NCBI GenBank assembly: GCA_900772035.1
Contig: CAAGQE010000089.1
Location: forward strand, 1 to 17,138
Source of the DNA: Candidatus Gastranaerophilales bacterium
Lineage (GTDB): Bacteria > Cyanobacteriota > Vampirovibrionia > Gastranaerophilales > Gastranaerophilaceae
DNA length: 17,138 bases
Reading direction: 5' to 3'
Part shown: positions 7,448 through 15,005 of the stretch, one piece after another
Layout: each line of letters starts with the position of its first letter
Position numbering within the stretch: the first letter of the stretch is position 1
The notes under the pieces: model-generated
Database searches by the model: none
What the model was told of the DNA's origin: nothing
What the model saw: only the letters and a program-made list of their open reading frames with translations
Made by a program: the position numbers and the translations under genes

Positions 7448-8038
7448 GTGGAAGAAGCTAAAGAAACACAAGAAGTCAAAGCAGTAGCTAAAGACGTAAA
7501 AGAAAACAATCCGAAATCAAGAAGAAAAAAGATTGAAACAAAAGAAGAAACAGCTCCCCAAAGCGAATGGAAAGAACACGTAATTCAAATCAGCCGTGTA
7601 ACCAAAGTAGTTAAGGGTGGTAAAAAATTATCATTCAGAGCGATTGTAATCGTAGGCAACAAAAACGGACAAGTCGGCGTAGGCTGTTCAAAGGCTGCTG
7701 AAGTAATCACAGCAATCCAAAAAGCAGTAGCAGACGGAAGAAAGAATCTTATCGACGTTCGTTTGTTCAAGACAACAATTCCTCACCCGATTACGGGACG
7801 TTCAGGCGCAGGCAGCGTAATGCTCAGACCGGCATCACAAGGTACAGGGGTTATCGCAGGCGGCGCAGTACGTGCGGTACTCGAACTTGCTGGTATTGAA
7901 AACATTTTGAGCAAATCATTAGGTTCAAAATCACCTCTTAACGCAGCAAATGCAACAATCAACGCACTCAAGTCATTGAGAAACTTCAAAGAAGTTGCAG
8001 ACAAAAGAGGCATTTCACTTAAGGATATGCTTAACTAG
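7448..8038 (+). CDS. rpsE: 30S ribosomal protein S5
   Basis: A 196-residue S5 with a GTG start at 7448; AAAGG lies seven bases upstream, and no ATG fits. Residues 1-40 are a Lys/Glu-rich extension not present in the shorter (about 165-residue) S5 proteins. The core is typical: [20 protein letters not shown] (41-60), the [10 protein letters not shown] loop, [19 protein letters not shown] and the C-terminal [17 protein letters not shown] and [13 protein letters not shown] stretches. S5 lies at the small-subunit mRNA entry region and helps decoding accuracy. It is first in a cluster with rpmD, rplO and secY in standard spc order, but the usual upstream rpsH, rplF and rplR are missing; the next gene upstream is a transporter on the other strand. 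Confidence 0.97.
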   Translation: MEEAKETQEVKAVAKDVKENNPKSRRKKIETKEETAPQSEWKEHVIQISRVTKVVKGGKKLSFRAIVIVGNKNGQVGVGCSKAAEVITAIQKAVADGRKNLIDVRLFKTTIPHPITGRSGAGSVMLRPASQGTGVIAGGAVRAVLELAGIENILSKSLGSKSPLNAANATINALKSLRNFKEVADKRGISLKDMLN

Positions 8039-8053
8039 AAGGGGAATTGAACA

Positions 8054-8242
8054 ATGGCAAAGAAAAACGAAACAGTAAAAATTAAACTTACAAAGAGCCT
8101 TATCGGAGCAACAAAGACACAAATCAAAGTTGTAAAAGCATTAGGCTTGAACAAAACAAACGATGTAGTTGAACATGCACCCTCTGCTACAATTATGGGT
8201 ATGGTAAACCGCATTTCACACATGGTAGAAGTTGTTGAATAA
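8054..8242 (+). CDS. rpmD: 50S ribosomal protein L30
   Basis: A 62-residue basic protein of normal L30 length. It shows KIKLTKSLIGATKTQ, the KVVKALGLNKTNDVVEH helix and turn, and a MGMVNRISHMVEV end, matching the family S-x-I-G-x-x-x-x-x-x-x-T-x-x-x-L-G-L and the M-V-x-x-V-x-H-x-V-x-V pattern. L30 is a non-essential large-subunit protein bound to 23S rRNA. AAGGGG lies upstream of the ATG with suitable spacing, and the gene follows rpsE by 15 bases. Its presence is useful for taxonomy: photosynthetic cyanobacteria and plastids generally lack L30. Confidence 0.96.
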   Translation: MAKKNETVKIKLTKSLIGATKTQIKVVKALGLNKTNDVVEHAPSATIMGMVNRISHMVEVVE

Positions 8243-8265
8243 TAAATAACGAAAGGTACAATAAA

Positions 8266-8718
8266 ATGTCAGAACAAATAACATTGGAAGATTTAAGACC
8301 TGAAGCAGGCGCAACTTCCAAAACAAAAAGAGTTGGCAGAGGCAGAGCATCAGGACACGGAAAAACATCTTGCCGTGGTAACAACGGTGAAGGACAACGT
8401 TCAGGACGTTCTTCAAAGAGAGGTTTTGAAGGCGGTCAAATGCCCGGTTACAGACAAATGCCGAAATTAAAAGGCTTCAGTAACTTCAACGCTCTTAACT
8501 ACGCAGAAATCAACGTTGGCGACATCGAAAAACTCGGCTTGAAAGAAGTTGACTTAGACGTACTTAAAGCAAGCAGAAAAGCACATCCGTCAGCAGACGA
8601 ACTCAGAGTTTTGGGCAACGGAGAACTTTCTCAAGCAGTAACAGTAAAAGCAAGATACTTCACGGCATCTGCAAAAGAAAAAATTGAAAAAGCAGGCGGA
8701 AAGGCTGAATTGGTATAA
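8266..8718 (+). CDS. rplO: 50S ribosomal protein L15
   Basis: A 150-residue L15 of standard length. The glycine- and arginine-rich N-terminal tail (VGRGRASGHGKTSCRGNNGEGQRSG region, residues about 23-47) threads into 23S rRNA. It is followed by GFEGGQMPGYRQMPKLKGF, the linker typical of the family, and a C-terminal globular domain ending in AKEKIEKAGGKAELV. GAAAGG precedes the ATG at 8266 by about nine bases. Its TAA overlaps the ATG of secY by one base (TAATG), so secY translation is likely coupled to it. Confidence 0.97.
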   Translation: MSEQITLEDLRPEAGATSKTKRVGRGRASGHGKTSCRGNNGEGQRSGRSSKRGFEGGQMPGYRQMPKLKGFSNFNALNYAEINVGDIEKLGLKEVDLDVLKASRKAHPSADELRVLGNGELSQAVTVKARYFTASAKEKIEKAGGKAELV

Positions 8719-10067
8719 TGCAACAACCTAAAATACAACCACCGAGTATAAACGACTTGAAAGCAATGTTTCAAGTATCGGGCTTGAAGCAGAAACTCAT
8801 CTTCACATTGTTGATGATGGTAGTTTTCCGCTTCTGTACGCAATTACCGTTATTCGGTATTAACAGTACGAATTTCCTTAATATTGCGGGTGGTGAAAAC
8901 ATTATCGGATTTTTGGATATGTTTTCGGGCGGTGCATTGGGCAATGTATCAATCATCGCGTTAGGTATCGGACCTTACATCACATCATCAATTGTTATGC
9001 AATTGTTGGCAGTTGTAATTCCGCACCTTGAACAACTCCAAAAAGAAGAGGGTGAAGCAGGCAGAAGGAAAATAGCGCAATACACGAGAATGTTCACGGT
9101 AGTTGTTGCTATATTTCAAGCCTTAGTGTTCGTTTTGTTCTTAACGAGAAACGCACAACAGGCACTTTTGCCAAACGTAAACCAACCGTTGTTTATCATC
9201 GGTTCTGTATGTATTTTGACAGCAGGTGCGGTGTTCACAATGTGGTTGGCAGAATTGATGACCGAAAGAGGAATCGGAAACGGCGCATCAATGATAATCT
9301 TCTGGGGTATTTTATCGAGAATACCGTTCTATTTTGAAAAAACGGCAAAAATCGTATCGGATAACCCCGCATTACAAGTCGGCTTAATAGCATTGCTTGT
9401 AATCTTCTTTGCGACAATGGTATTAATTGTAATCATGCACGAAGCCGCAAGAAAGGTTATCATTGTAAACCCGAAACGTCAGGTCGGAAACAAGGTTTAC
9501 GGCGGTATGAACACATACATTCCGTTCAAACTCAATCCGGGCGGCGTAATGCCGATTATCTTCGCGGTAGCGGTATTGTTGTTCCCGACAACGGTTATCG
9601 AACTTGTCGGACAGTCCAATTTGCCCGCAGGACCGATTAGAGATACGTTCTTGCAGTTAACTGCATTCTTCAACGCATCGACTTTAACTTATAATGCGAT
9701 TTACTTCTTGTTGATTGTCTTGTTGACATTCTTCTATGCATCAATCATACCGAATATGCAACCGAAAGAAATCGCAAATAACTTGAAGAAATACGGTTCA
9801 TCAATCCCCGGTATCAAACCCGGAAGACCCACGGCAGAAGCTCTTGACAGAATTTTAAGCAGAGTAACCTTAATCGGTGCTTTGGGCTTGGGTATAATCG
9901 CCCTGATTCCGTCATTAGCGGCTAAAATCACCAACGTAACAACATTACAAGGTTTGGGTGCAACTTCGTTAATCATCATGGTCGGTGTTGCTCTTGACTT
10001 CTTAAATCAAGTCAAAACGCACTTGTTATCAAAGAGTTACGAAAGTTTCTTAAAGGAAAAGCACTAA
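8718..10067 (+). CDS. secY: Preprotein translocase subunit SecY
   Basis: A 449-residue polytopic membrane protein with about ten hydrophobic helices, the normal size for SecY. Recognisable parts: the LKQKLIFTLLMMVVFRF first helix, the GGALGNVSIIALGIGPYITSSIVMQLL plug and helix 2 region, LTERGIGNG-like motif (LMTERGIGNGASMIIF), the MNTYIPFKLNPGGVMPIIFA segment after the helix 6/7 loop, and IPGIKPGRPTAEALDRILSRVT in the helix 8/9 loop that contacts SecA and the ribosome. SecY is the pore of the Sec translocon in the inner membrane and works with SecE and SecG. It is the last gene of the ribosomal cluster here; a strong terminator follows. The usual next genes adk and map come after that terminator with their own promoter. 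Confidence 0.97.
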   Translation: MQQPKIQPPSINDLKAMFQVSGLKQKLIFTLLMMVVFRFCTQLPLFGINSTNFLNIAGGENIIGFLDMFSGGALGNVSIIALGIGPYITSSIVMQLLAVVIPHLEQLQKEEGEAGRRKIAQYTRMFTVVVAIFQALVFVLFLTRNAQQALLPNVNQPLFIIGSVCILTAGAVFTMWLAELMTERGIGNGASMIIFWGILSRIPFYFEKTAKIVSDNPALQVGLIALLVIFFATMVLIVIMHEAARKVIIVNPKRQVGNKVYGGMNTYIPFKLNPGGVMPIIFAVAVLLFPTTVIELVGQSNLPAGPIRDTFLQLTAFFNASTLTYNAIYFLLIVLLTFFYASIIPNMQPKEIANNLKKYGSSIPGIKPGRPTAEALDRILSRVTLIGALGLGIIALIPSLAAKITNVTTLQGLGATSLIIMVGVALDFLNQVKTHLLSKSYESFLKEKH

Positions 10068-10088
10068 ACCGAGTAGGAAATAAAGGTA

Positions 10089-10125
10089 AAAAGAGGTAAA
10101 CATGAGAGTGTTTACCTCTTTTGTT
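10089..10125 (+). terminator. Rho-independent terminator after secY
   Basis: AAAAGAGGTAAAC (10089-10101) pairs perfectly with GTTTACCTCTTTT (10110-10122) around an eight-base loop, and the 3' arm runs into TTTTGTTTTG. It lies 22 bases after the secY stop and separates rpsE-rpmD-rplO-secY from adk-map. Confidence 0.85.
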
Positions 10126-10138
10126 TTGTGATATAATC
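10124..10138 (+). promoter_or_regulatory. Extended -10 promoter for adk-map
   Basis: TGATATAAT (10129-10137) is a perfect extended -10 element (TGn plus TATAAT). The -35 position falls in the 3' arm of the secY terminator, where no good match exists, as is usual for extended -10 promoters. Transcription would start near 10144, giving a leader of about 26 bases with GGAAGA before the adk ATG at 10170. Confidence 0.65.
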
Positions 10139-10169
10139 GGCTTGTAAAGAGAAATAAAGGAAGATTAAT

Positions 10170-10826
10170 ATGAAAACCGAACTTATTATGGTAGGACCTC
10201 CGGCAAGCGGAAAAGGAACACAAACTAAAAAGCTCGCGGCAGAAACAGGTTTGAAACACGTAGATACAGGCTCAATGCTCAGAGAAGCAGTTGCAGCAGG
10301 TACTGAAGCCGGAAACATTGCAAAAGGTTTTATGGATAAGGGACAACTCGTTCCCGTTGAAATCGTTGCAAGAATCATCAAGGAAAGACTTATGAAAGAT
10401 GATTGCAAAAACGGTTTTATCCTTGACGGTTTTCCGAGAAGTTTGGAACAAGCAGAAATTTTGGACAAAATTCTTGGCGAAATTGATGCAAACGAAGATG
10501 TAAACTTAAAAGTTATCTACTTTGATATTCCGATGGACAACTTGGTTGAAAGAATTGTCAACAGACGTTCTTGCCCTGCTTGCGGTGCAATTTTCAACAT
10601 CAAAACAATGACATTGAAAAACGACGGCAAATGCGACAATTGCGACACGGATCTCGTTCAAAGAGCAGATGATAACGAAGAAACAGCAAAATCAAGATTT
10701 AACACATACTTTGAACAAACTGCACCTTTGACTGAATTGTACGAAAAGAGAGGCAATCTCGTAAAAATCAACGCAGCAGGTACAATTGACGAAGTATTTG
10801 AAAGTCTGAAGGCGGCAATAAAATAA
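10170..10826 (+). CDS. adk: Adenylate kinase, zinc-LID type
   Basis: A 218-residue long-form adenylate kinase, which interconverts ATP + AMP and 2 ADP in the cytoplasm. The P-loop GPPASGKGT is at 9-17, the AMP-binding DTGSMLR at 32-38 and DGFPR at 86-90. The LID domain (about 130-167) contains four cysteines in two CxxC pairs (Cys135/138 and Cys155/158), so a structural zinc is expected. LVQRADDNEETAKSR (162-176) provides the conserved arginines and Asp pair. AAGGAAG lies upstream of the ATG. The stop overlaps the map start by one base. adk-map after secY is the classic order, but here it is transcribed separately by its own promoter. Confidence 0.97.
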   Translation: MKTELIMVGPPASGKGTQTKKLAAETGLKHVDTGSMLREAVAAGTEAGNIAKGFMDKGQLVPVEIVARIIKERLMKDDCKNGFILDGFPRSLEQAEILDKILGEIDANEDVNLKVIYFDIPMDNLVERIVNRRSCPACGAIFNIKTMTLKNDGKCDNCDTDLVQRADDNEETAKSRFNTYFEQTAPLTELYEKRGNLVKINAAGTIDEVFESLKAAIK

Positions 10827-11575
10827 TGAGTATTAAACGTAAATCAGGATACGAAATAAAATTGATGCGAGAAGCAGGCAGAGTTGTTGCTCTCGTTCAT
10901 CAGGAAATGAAAAACGTCATAAAACCGGGCGTAACGACAAAGTACCTCGACGACGTGGCATATCAAATCATTAAGGATAACCATTGCGACCCGTCTTGTT
11001 TGGGTTACAACGGATTTCCCGCAACGATATGCGCATCTGTTAACGAACAAGTCGTACACGGCATTCCGTCGGACAAAGTTGTTTTAAAAGACGGAGATGT
11101 AATAACGGTAGACGTTTGCGCAACGTTCAGAGGTTATGTCGGAGATTCCGCTTGGACATACGGTGTCGGAGAAATCTCGGACGAATGCAAAAGACTTTTG
11201 ACGATTACGGAAAAATCTCTTTATGCAGGGCTTGAAAAGTTCAAATCAGGAAATCTTCTTGACGACGTTTCAGGCGCAATCGAAGATGTTGCAAACGAAA
11301 ACCACCTCGGAATTATCAGACACTACGGCGGTCACGGAGTTGGCGAAAATATGCACGAAGAACCGTTTGTGTTCAATTACAGAACGGGCAATCCGCTTGT
11401 TTTGAAATCGGGTATGACAATTGCGATTGAACCGATGTTGACTTTAGGCGGAGACGACGTTGACGTCTTGGACGACGACTGGACGGTCGTAACAAGGGAC
11501 AAATCCTTCGCAGCACACTTTGAACACACTTGTTTGGTAACGGATAAGGGTGCTGACATTTTGACGAAATTATAA
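10826..11575 (+). CDS. map: Methionine aminopeptidase, type I
   Basis: A 249-residue type I enzyme that removes the initiator methionine from new proteins. The catalytic set is complete: His79 in VVHGIP, metal ligands Asp96 (ITVDVCA), Asp107 (VGDSAW), His170 (YGGHGVG), Glu202 (AIEPML) and Glu233 (FEHTCLV). The N-terminal MREAGRVVA and the CASVNEQVVHGIPS segment are typical. There is no N-terminal zinc-finger extension. The start overlaps the adk stop (TAATG), so translation is probably coupled. In many bacteria infA, rpmJ, rpsM and rpsK follow map; here a BFN-family gene follows after 31 bases. Confidence 0.97.
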   Translation: MSIKRKSGYEIKLMREAGRVVALVHQEMKNVIKPGVTTKYLDDVAYQIIKDNHCDPSCLGYNGFPATICASVNEQVVHGIPSDKVVLKDGDVITVDVCATFRGYVGDSAWTYGVGEISDECKRLLTITEKSLYAGLEKFKSGNLLDDVSGAIEDVANENHLGIIRHYGGHGVGENMHEEPFVFNYRTGNPLVLKSGMTIAIEPMLTLGGDDVDVLDDDWTVVTRDKSFAAHFEHTCLVTDKGADILTKL

Positions 11576-11606
11576 AAACAAATATACTGTTGTAAAAGGA
11601 AAAATT

Positions 11607-12116
11607 ATGATTCAAATGCGAGTAATGGGCATAGCAATTGACACGAGAACGGGCAACCCGATTGTCGTGTTGAATGATATGGAAAACAGAAAAGCGCTTC
11701 CTATTTGGATTGGCTCGGCGGAAGCAAGTTCAATCATCAGAAAGATAGAAAATCTTAAAGTTTTGAGACCGATGACGCACGATTTGATGATTAATTTTAT
11801 CAAAGCAACGGGCTACGACATTGAAAAAGTTGAAATCAATGACGTAGATAACGAAACATATTTTTCAACGGTATATTTGTCAAACAGAGAAGGAAAAGTA
11901 TTGGAAGTTGATGCCCGCCCGTCAGATGCGATTGCATTGGCGCTCAGGGCAGAAGCCCCGATATATGTGACCGAAAACGTACTTATGGACGGCTCTGTCA
12001 CTTGTGATGCTCAAAAGGATGAAGAAGAAGCACAAGAGTTCAGAAACTTTGTACAAAGCATTAAACCGTCGGATTTTGAACGTTTGTTGAAGGATAACGG
12101 CGACTCAGACAGTTAG
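11607..12116 (+). CDS. Bifunctional nuclease family protein (BFN, DUF151)
   Basis: A 169-residue protein matching the BFN/DUF151 family almost end to end. Visible marks: GNPIVVLNDMENRKALPIWIG (near 16-36), the EASSI segment, RPMTHDL (54-60), and a strongly conserved LEVDARPSDAIALALRAEAPIYV (98-120). Members have been described as nucleases acting on RNA and DNA; a precise role in this organism cannot be read from sequence. The acidic tail after residue 133 is variable. AAAGGA sits six bases before the ATG at 11607. It lies 31 bases after map with no hairpin between, so it is probably the third gene of the adk-map transcript. No obvious terminator follows before the opposing gene ending at 12124. 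Confidence 0.9.
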   Translation: MIQMRVMGIAIDTRTGNPIVVLNDMENRKALPIWIGSAEASSIIRKIENLKVLRPMTHDLMINFIKATGYDIEKVEINDVDNETYFSTVYLSNREGKVLEVDARPSDAIALALRAEAPIYVTENVLMDGSVTCDAQKDEEEAQEFRNFVQSIKPSDFERLLKDNGDSDS

Positions 12117-12123
12117 ATAAAAA

Positions 12124-12291
12124 TTAAATACCGACGGGAGCAACTCTGTCCATCACAAAGAAACTCGGATAGAGCGCCTTTGATTTTTTCTTAGATTTTG
12201 CCTTGTCGGATTTTTGAAACTTAAAAGCGCTAAGTCCGATTGGAGTTTCTTGTTGAAACTTTTTTAACAAATTGTTTTTTCTAAAGTCCAT
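12124..12291 (-). CDS. Small basic protein of unknown function, 55 residues
   Basis: An unrecognised 55-codon gene. The ATG at 12291-12289 is preceded by AAAGGAG with a six-base spacer, the best ribosome binding site in the window, and the frame runs to a TAA at 12126-12124. The protein has a basic start (MDFRKNNLLKKF), a Lys/Ser-rich middle with KAKSKKKSK at 30-38, and a more hydrophobic end (YPSFFVMDRVAPVGI). No signal peptide, membrane helix or Cys is present. The charge would allow nucleic acid or ribosome binding, but that is a guess. It converges with the BFN gene (7 bases apart) and diverges from the DUF1858 gene across a promoter-like region, so a gene here fills a gap that otherwise has no explanation. 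Confidence 0.6.
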   Translation of the reverse strand: MDFRKNNLLKKFQQETPIGLSAFKFQKSDKAKSKKKSKALYPSFFVMDRVAPVGI

Positions 12292-12306
12292 TTTCGGCTC
12301 CTTTGT

Positions 12307-12336
12307 AGTATAATGACATTATAATTTAGATATAAT
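12307..12336. promoter_or_regulatory. Divergent promoter region with three phased TATAAT boxes
   Basis: TATAAT occurs on the plus strand at 12309, 12320 and 12331, exactly 11 bases apart. On the minus strand TATAAT (12323-12318) also occurs and would suit the 55-residue gene, with a start near 12311. The plus box at 12331, within GATATAAT, suits the DUF1858 gene, with a start near 12343 and a leader of about 32 bases. No good -35 was found for any of them. Confidence 0.4.
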
Positions 12337-12374
12337 AAGATTTTTTGAAAAATCAATTCGGAAAGAGGAAAATT

Positions 12375-12575
12375 ATGGCAAAAGTTACAAAAGAAATGAG
12401 CATCATTGATATAGTACAAAACCACCCCGAAACTCTTGAAGTATTTGCAAAATACGGTATGGGTTGCATCGGATGCGCAGCAGCAAAATTTGAAAACCTC
12501 GAAGCAGGCGCAAAAGTTCACGGTTTTGACGCAGATGCAATGGTTGCAGAAATCAACGAAATCATTGGTGAATAG
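12375..12575 (+). CDS. DUF1858 domain protein (small CxxC redox-type)
   Basis: A 66-residue protein that is essentially one DUF1858 domain: KVTKEMSIIDIVQNHPETLEVF (3-24), then KYGMGCIGCAAAKFENLEAGAKVHGFD (26-52), ending in a short helix. The CxxC pair is Cys31/Cys34. The same domain occurs alone in anaerobes and at the N-terminus of ScdA/YtfE-type iron-cluster repair proteins. Related small proteins are linked to hybrid-cluster and disulfide chemistry, but no function is assigned here. The ATG at 12375 has AGAGGA six bases upstream; a longer frame from a TTG at 12345 has no site and runs through that Shine-Dalgarno. It is transcribed alone, with a terminator after it. Confidence 0.85.
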   Translation: MAKVTKEMSIIDIVQNHPETLEVFAKYGMGCIGCAAAKFENLEAGAKVHGFDADAMVAEINEIIGE

Positions 12576-12606
12576 TCAGATTTCAAACTTTAAATGCACA
12601 GATATT

Positions 12607-12639
12607 AAAAGAGACGGTTTTTAAACCGCCTCTTTTTTT
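12607..12639. terminator. Terminator between the DUF1858 and GGDEF-EAL genes
   Basis: AAAGAGACGGTTT (12608-12620) pairs with AAACCGCCTCTTT (from 12623) with one A-C mismatch, followed by a run of seven T on the plus strand. It lies about 32 bases after the DUF1858 stop. On the minus strand the stem is followed by TTTT, so it may also end the opposing gene, whose stop is 25 bases away. Confidence 0.8.
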
Positions 12640-12663
12640 GTTGTTAAATTGTTGTATCAGTTG

Positions 12664-14973
12664 TTATAAAACTTCTTCGGATTTTTCGTGGAGGAAATTT
12701 TGACCGAATTCTTCTTTCGGAACGACACCGCCAAAAAGGTATCCTTGAACGTTTTTGCATCCTGCATTTTTGAGGAACCAGCCTTGAGCTTGTGTTTCGA
12801 CACCGATTGCGGTTGTTGTCATTTTGAGGTCTTGAGCGAGGTTAATCATATTTTTCAAAATCGTTTCGCCTTTTTGGTCGCCGACGGAATTTTGTATCAT
12901 AACTCTGTCCAAATTGATATAGTCGATAGAAGTTTTTCTTAAAATATCCATATAGAACTCATCCGAGCCGAACTTGTCGATTTCAACCTTGAATCCGACC
13001 GCTTTCATTTTTTCGACAAACTCAACTATTTGATATTTGTAGTTTACGCAAACATCTTCGGGAATTTGAAGAGACAACAATTCGGGAGTGATATCGTAAT
13101 CCTGAGTAAGTTTTAAAAGATAGGATATGAACTTGTCGCTTGCAAAGTGAGTCTTTGAAACATTCAAAGAAATCGGGAAGAGCGGAAGACCTTTCTTTTT
13201 GCGCTCTGCGATGAACTTGCAGGCTTCTTTCCAAACAAAATTGTCTAATGCAATCATAAATCCGTTTTGTTCAAAGAGGGGAACAAATTTTTCGGGAGCG
13301 AGCATTCCGAGTTTCGGGTGTTCCCAACGAACAAGCGCTTCCGCACCTGTTAAGTTCAAGGTTTGCATATCAAATCTGGGTTGCAAATAGACCTTATATT
13401 GTTTTCTGTCCATTGCAATATACATTTCGTCTTCGATAGCCTTGTCTTCCAAGACTTGTTCTCTGAAACTTTCGTCATAGAATACGAAAGACTCATCGTT
13501 TTTAACATTTTGGTTAGTAAGAGCGGCCCTGTCGCACATTATTTGAACAGACTGAGTCTTGTCTTTAATCGGGTAAATACCGAATGAAAGTTCAACCTTC
13601 ATACCTGCGTGGTTTTTGAAATCGGGAACCATAGTCGACATAACTTCGTTATTGTATTTTTCAACATCGGATAAAATCTTGTTGATAAAATACTTCATAA
13701 GAAATTCTTTTTTCTCATATTGGTAAAGAACGACGAAATTTCCGCCGAAATCGCGAGCGAGAACGCTGTCTTTCGTGAGATTGCGCTTTAATGTCGTATA
13801 AATATTTTTCAAAATTCTTTCAGAGCGCTTGTAGCCGTAGAGTTCTTTAATCATATCGAACTTTTTAATTTCGGCATAAATCATTGCATAGCGGCAATTT
13901 CTGTTTTCAACGAGGAGTTCCTTTGCATCGAGCAAGAATTTATTTTTGTTAAATCCCTCGGTAACAGGATCGGTAAATGCAACCTTGTAGATAACTTCTT
14001 CCTGTTCGCGGGACAATTTTGCCGTAAAGTGTAGCATATAGAGTAAAAGCGAACCGATAATCAAAACGATGATTGCGATAGTGTAAAGGATGTAATCAAC
14101 ATGCATCATCGCAATATTTTTAGGTACGTTAATTTGAACGTATTGGTCGCCGACCCCTCTTACACTAGCGTAAGCACCAACGTAAACCTTGTCGGCTTTC
14201 GGCTTAAATGTGTAGAAGCCGAATTTTTTGGTATGCATATCTTCGACCAACTTTTGAGGAGTTGTGCCGATAAATTGCAAGTTTTGCTCGTAGAAGTTTG
14301 AAACCGTGTTTGTTTCGTTAGCGGCTTTGATTACATAATTTCCGTCGCTGTCGATAACGTGAGTAAAACCTGTGTCGTTAAAGTCGTTATCGTCCATAAT
14401 ATTTCTGAACTCGGCAGAGTCAATCATTGAGCCTAAAACGCCGACGACTTGATTGTTTTTGTTAAACACGGGAACATAATATCTGTTTACGAAGCCCGAT
14501 TTTGCGAGAGGTTCTTTTGTAGTATCCGCAAAGCAGGGAGCGCCGTTCATTGCTATTCTGAAGCAGGAAATTCCTTCCATATTTGCAGAAGGCAACTTGC
14601 CGACACCGTCTTGAACTCTTATATTTGTTCCGTTGGGATAAGTAAACGAAAGTCTGTGATATTTAGGATTTGAGACGTTTTTAAGCAAAAAGTCCGTAAC
14701 TTCATCTTTAGAATAAGTTTGAGTGTGGGTCGACAAAGAGCCTGACAACACCGCGAGGGATTGAACATCAGTTTTGACTTTGTTGCTCAACAGATAAGCA
14801 ACACGCTTAGCCATATTTTCAAGATATTCTTGCGCGTTCTTTTCGGAAATTTGCATCATATAAACCGTAAAAGCAACGGCGATGATGACCAAAACGCACG
14901 AAAACACTTCAATTGCTCTTCGCATTCTTTTCAATACGAACTTCTTATTTGACGAAAAATTTATCTCAGCCAT
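12664..14973 (-). CDS. Membrane dCache-GGDEF-EAL protein, both catalytic domains degenerate
   Basis: A 769-residue inner-membrane sensor: helix about 22-40, extracytoplasmic double-Cache-like region about 43-287, second helix about 293-315, GGDEF domain about 328-500 and EAL domain about 512-755. The GGDEF signature is FGGNF (409-413), and the first metal Asp is Glu368, so cyclase activity is unlikely. In the EAL domain Glu545 (EAL), Asn604, Asp666, Glu726 and Gln743 are kept. By spacing from Asn604, four needed residues are changed: the Glu of ExTE is Gln636, the second Asp of DDFG is Lys667, the Lys of KID is Asn687 and the Glu of AEGVET is Ile723. Phosphodiesterase activity is therefore also unlikely; a signal or nucleotide receptor role is inferred. 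The ATG has GAGGA five bases upstream. It converges with the DUF1858 gene and diverges from ricT. Confidence 0.92.
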   Translation of the reverse strand: MAEINFSSNKKFVLKRMRRAIEVFSCVLVIIAVAFTVYMMQISEKNAQEYLENMAKRVAYLLSNKVKTDVQSLAVLSGSLSTHTQTYSKDEVTDFLLKNVSNPKYHRLSFTYPNGTNIRVQDGVGKLPSANMEGISCFRIAMNGAPCFADTTKEPLAKSGFVNRYYVPVFNKNNQVVGVLGSMIDSAEFRNIMDDNDFNDTGFTHVIDSDGNYVIKAANETNTVSNFYEQNLQFIGTTPQKLVEDMHTKKFGFYTFKPKADKVYVGAYASVRGVGDQYVQINVPKNIAMMHVDYILYTIAIIVLIIGSLLLYMLHFTAKLSREQEEVIYKVAFTDPVTEGFNKNKFLLDAKELLVENRNCRYAMIYAEIKKFDMIKELYGYKRSERILKNIYTTLKRNLTKDSVLARDFGGNFVVLYQYEKKEFLMKYFINKILSDVEKYNNEVMSTMVPDFKNHAGMKVELSFGIYPIKDKTQSVQIMCDRAALTNQNVKNDESFVFYDESFREQVLEDKAIEDEMYIAMDRKQYKVYLQPRFDMQTLNLTGAEALVRWEHPKLGMLAPEKFVPLFEQNGFMIALDNFVWKEACKFIAERKKKGLPLFPISLNVSKTHFASDKFISYLLKLTQDYDITPELLSLQIPEDVCVNYKYQIVEFVEKMKAVGFKVEIDKFGSDEFYMDILRKTSIDYINLDRVMIQNSVGDQKGETILKNMINLAQDLKMTTTAIGVETQAQGWFLKNAGCKNVQGYLFGGVVPKEEFGQNFLHEKSEEVL

Positions 14974-15005
14974 AATATCCTCAAAAATTACTATTTATAG
15001 ATTTA

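Noticed and set aside
10112..10468. 118-codon minus-strand frame opposite adk
   Set aside because: Antisense shadow of a certain adk gene; no ribosome binding site or family resemblance.
12264..12521. 85-codon minus-strand frame with many Cys and Phe
   Set aside because: Lies antisense to the DUF1858 gene and overlaps the better-supported 55-codon gene; composition is a mirror of the real gene.
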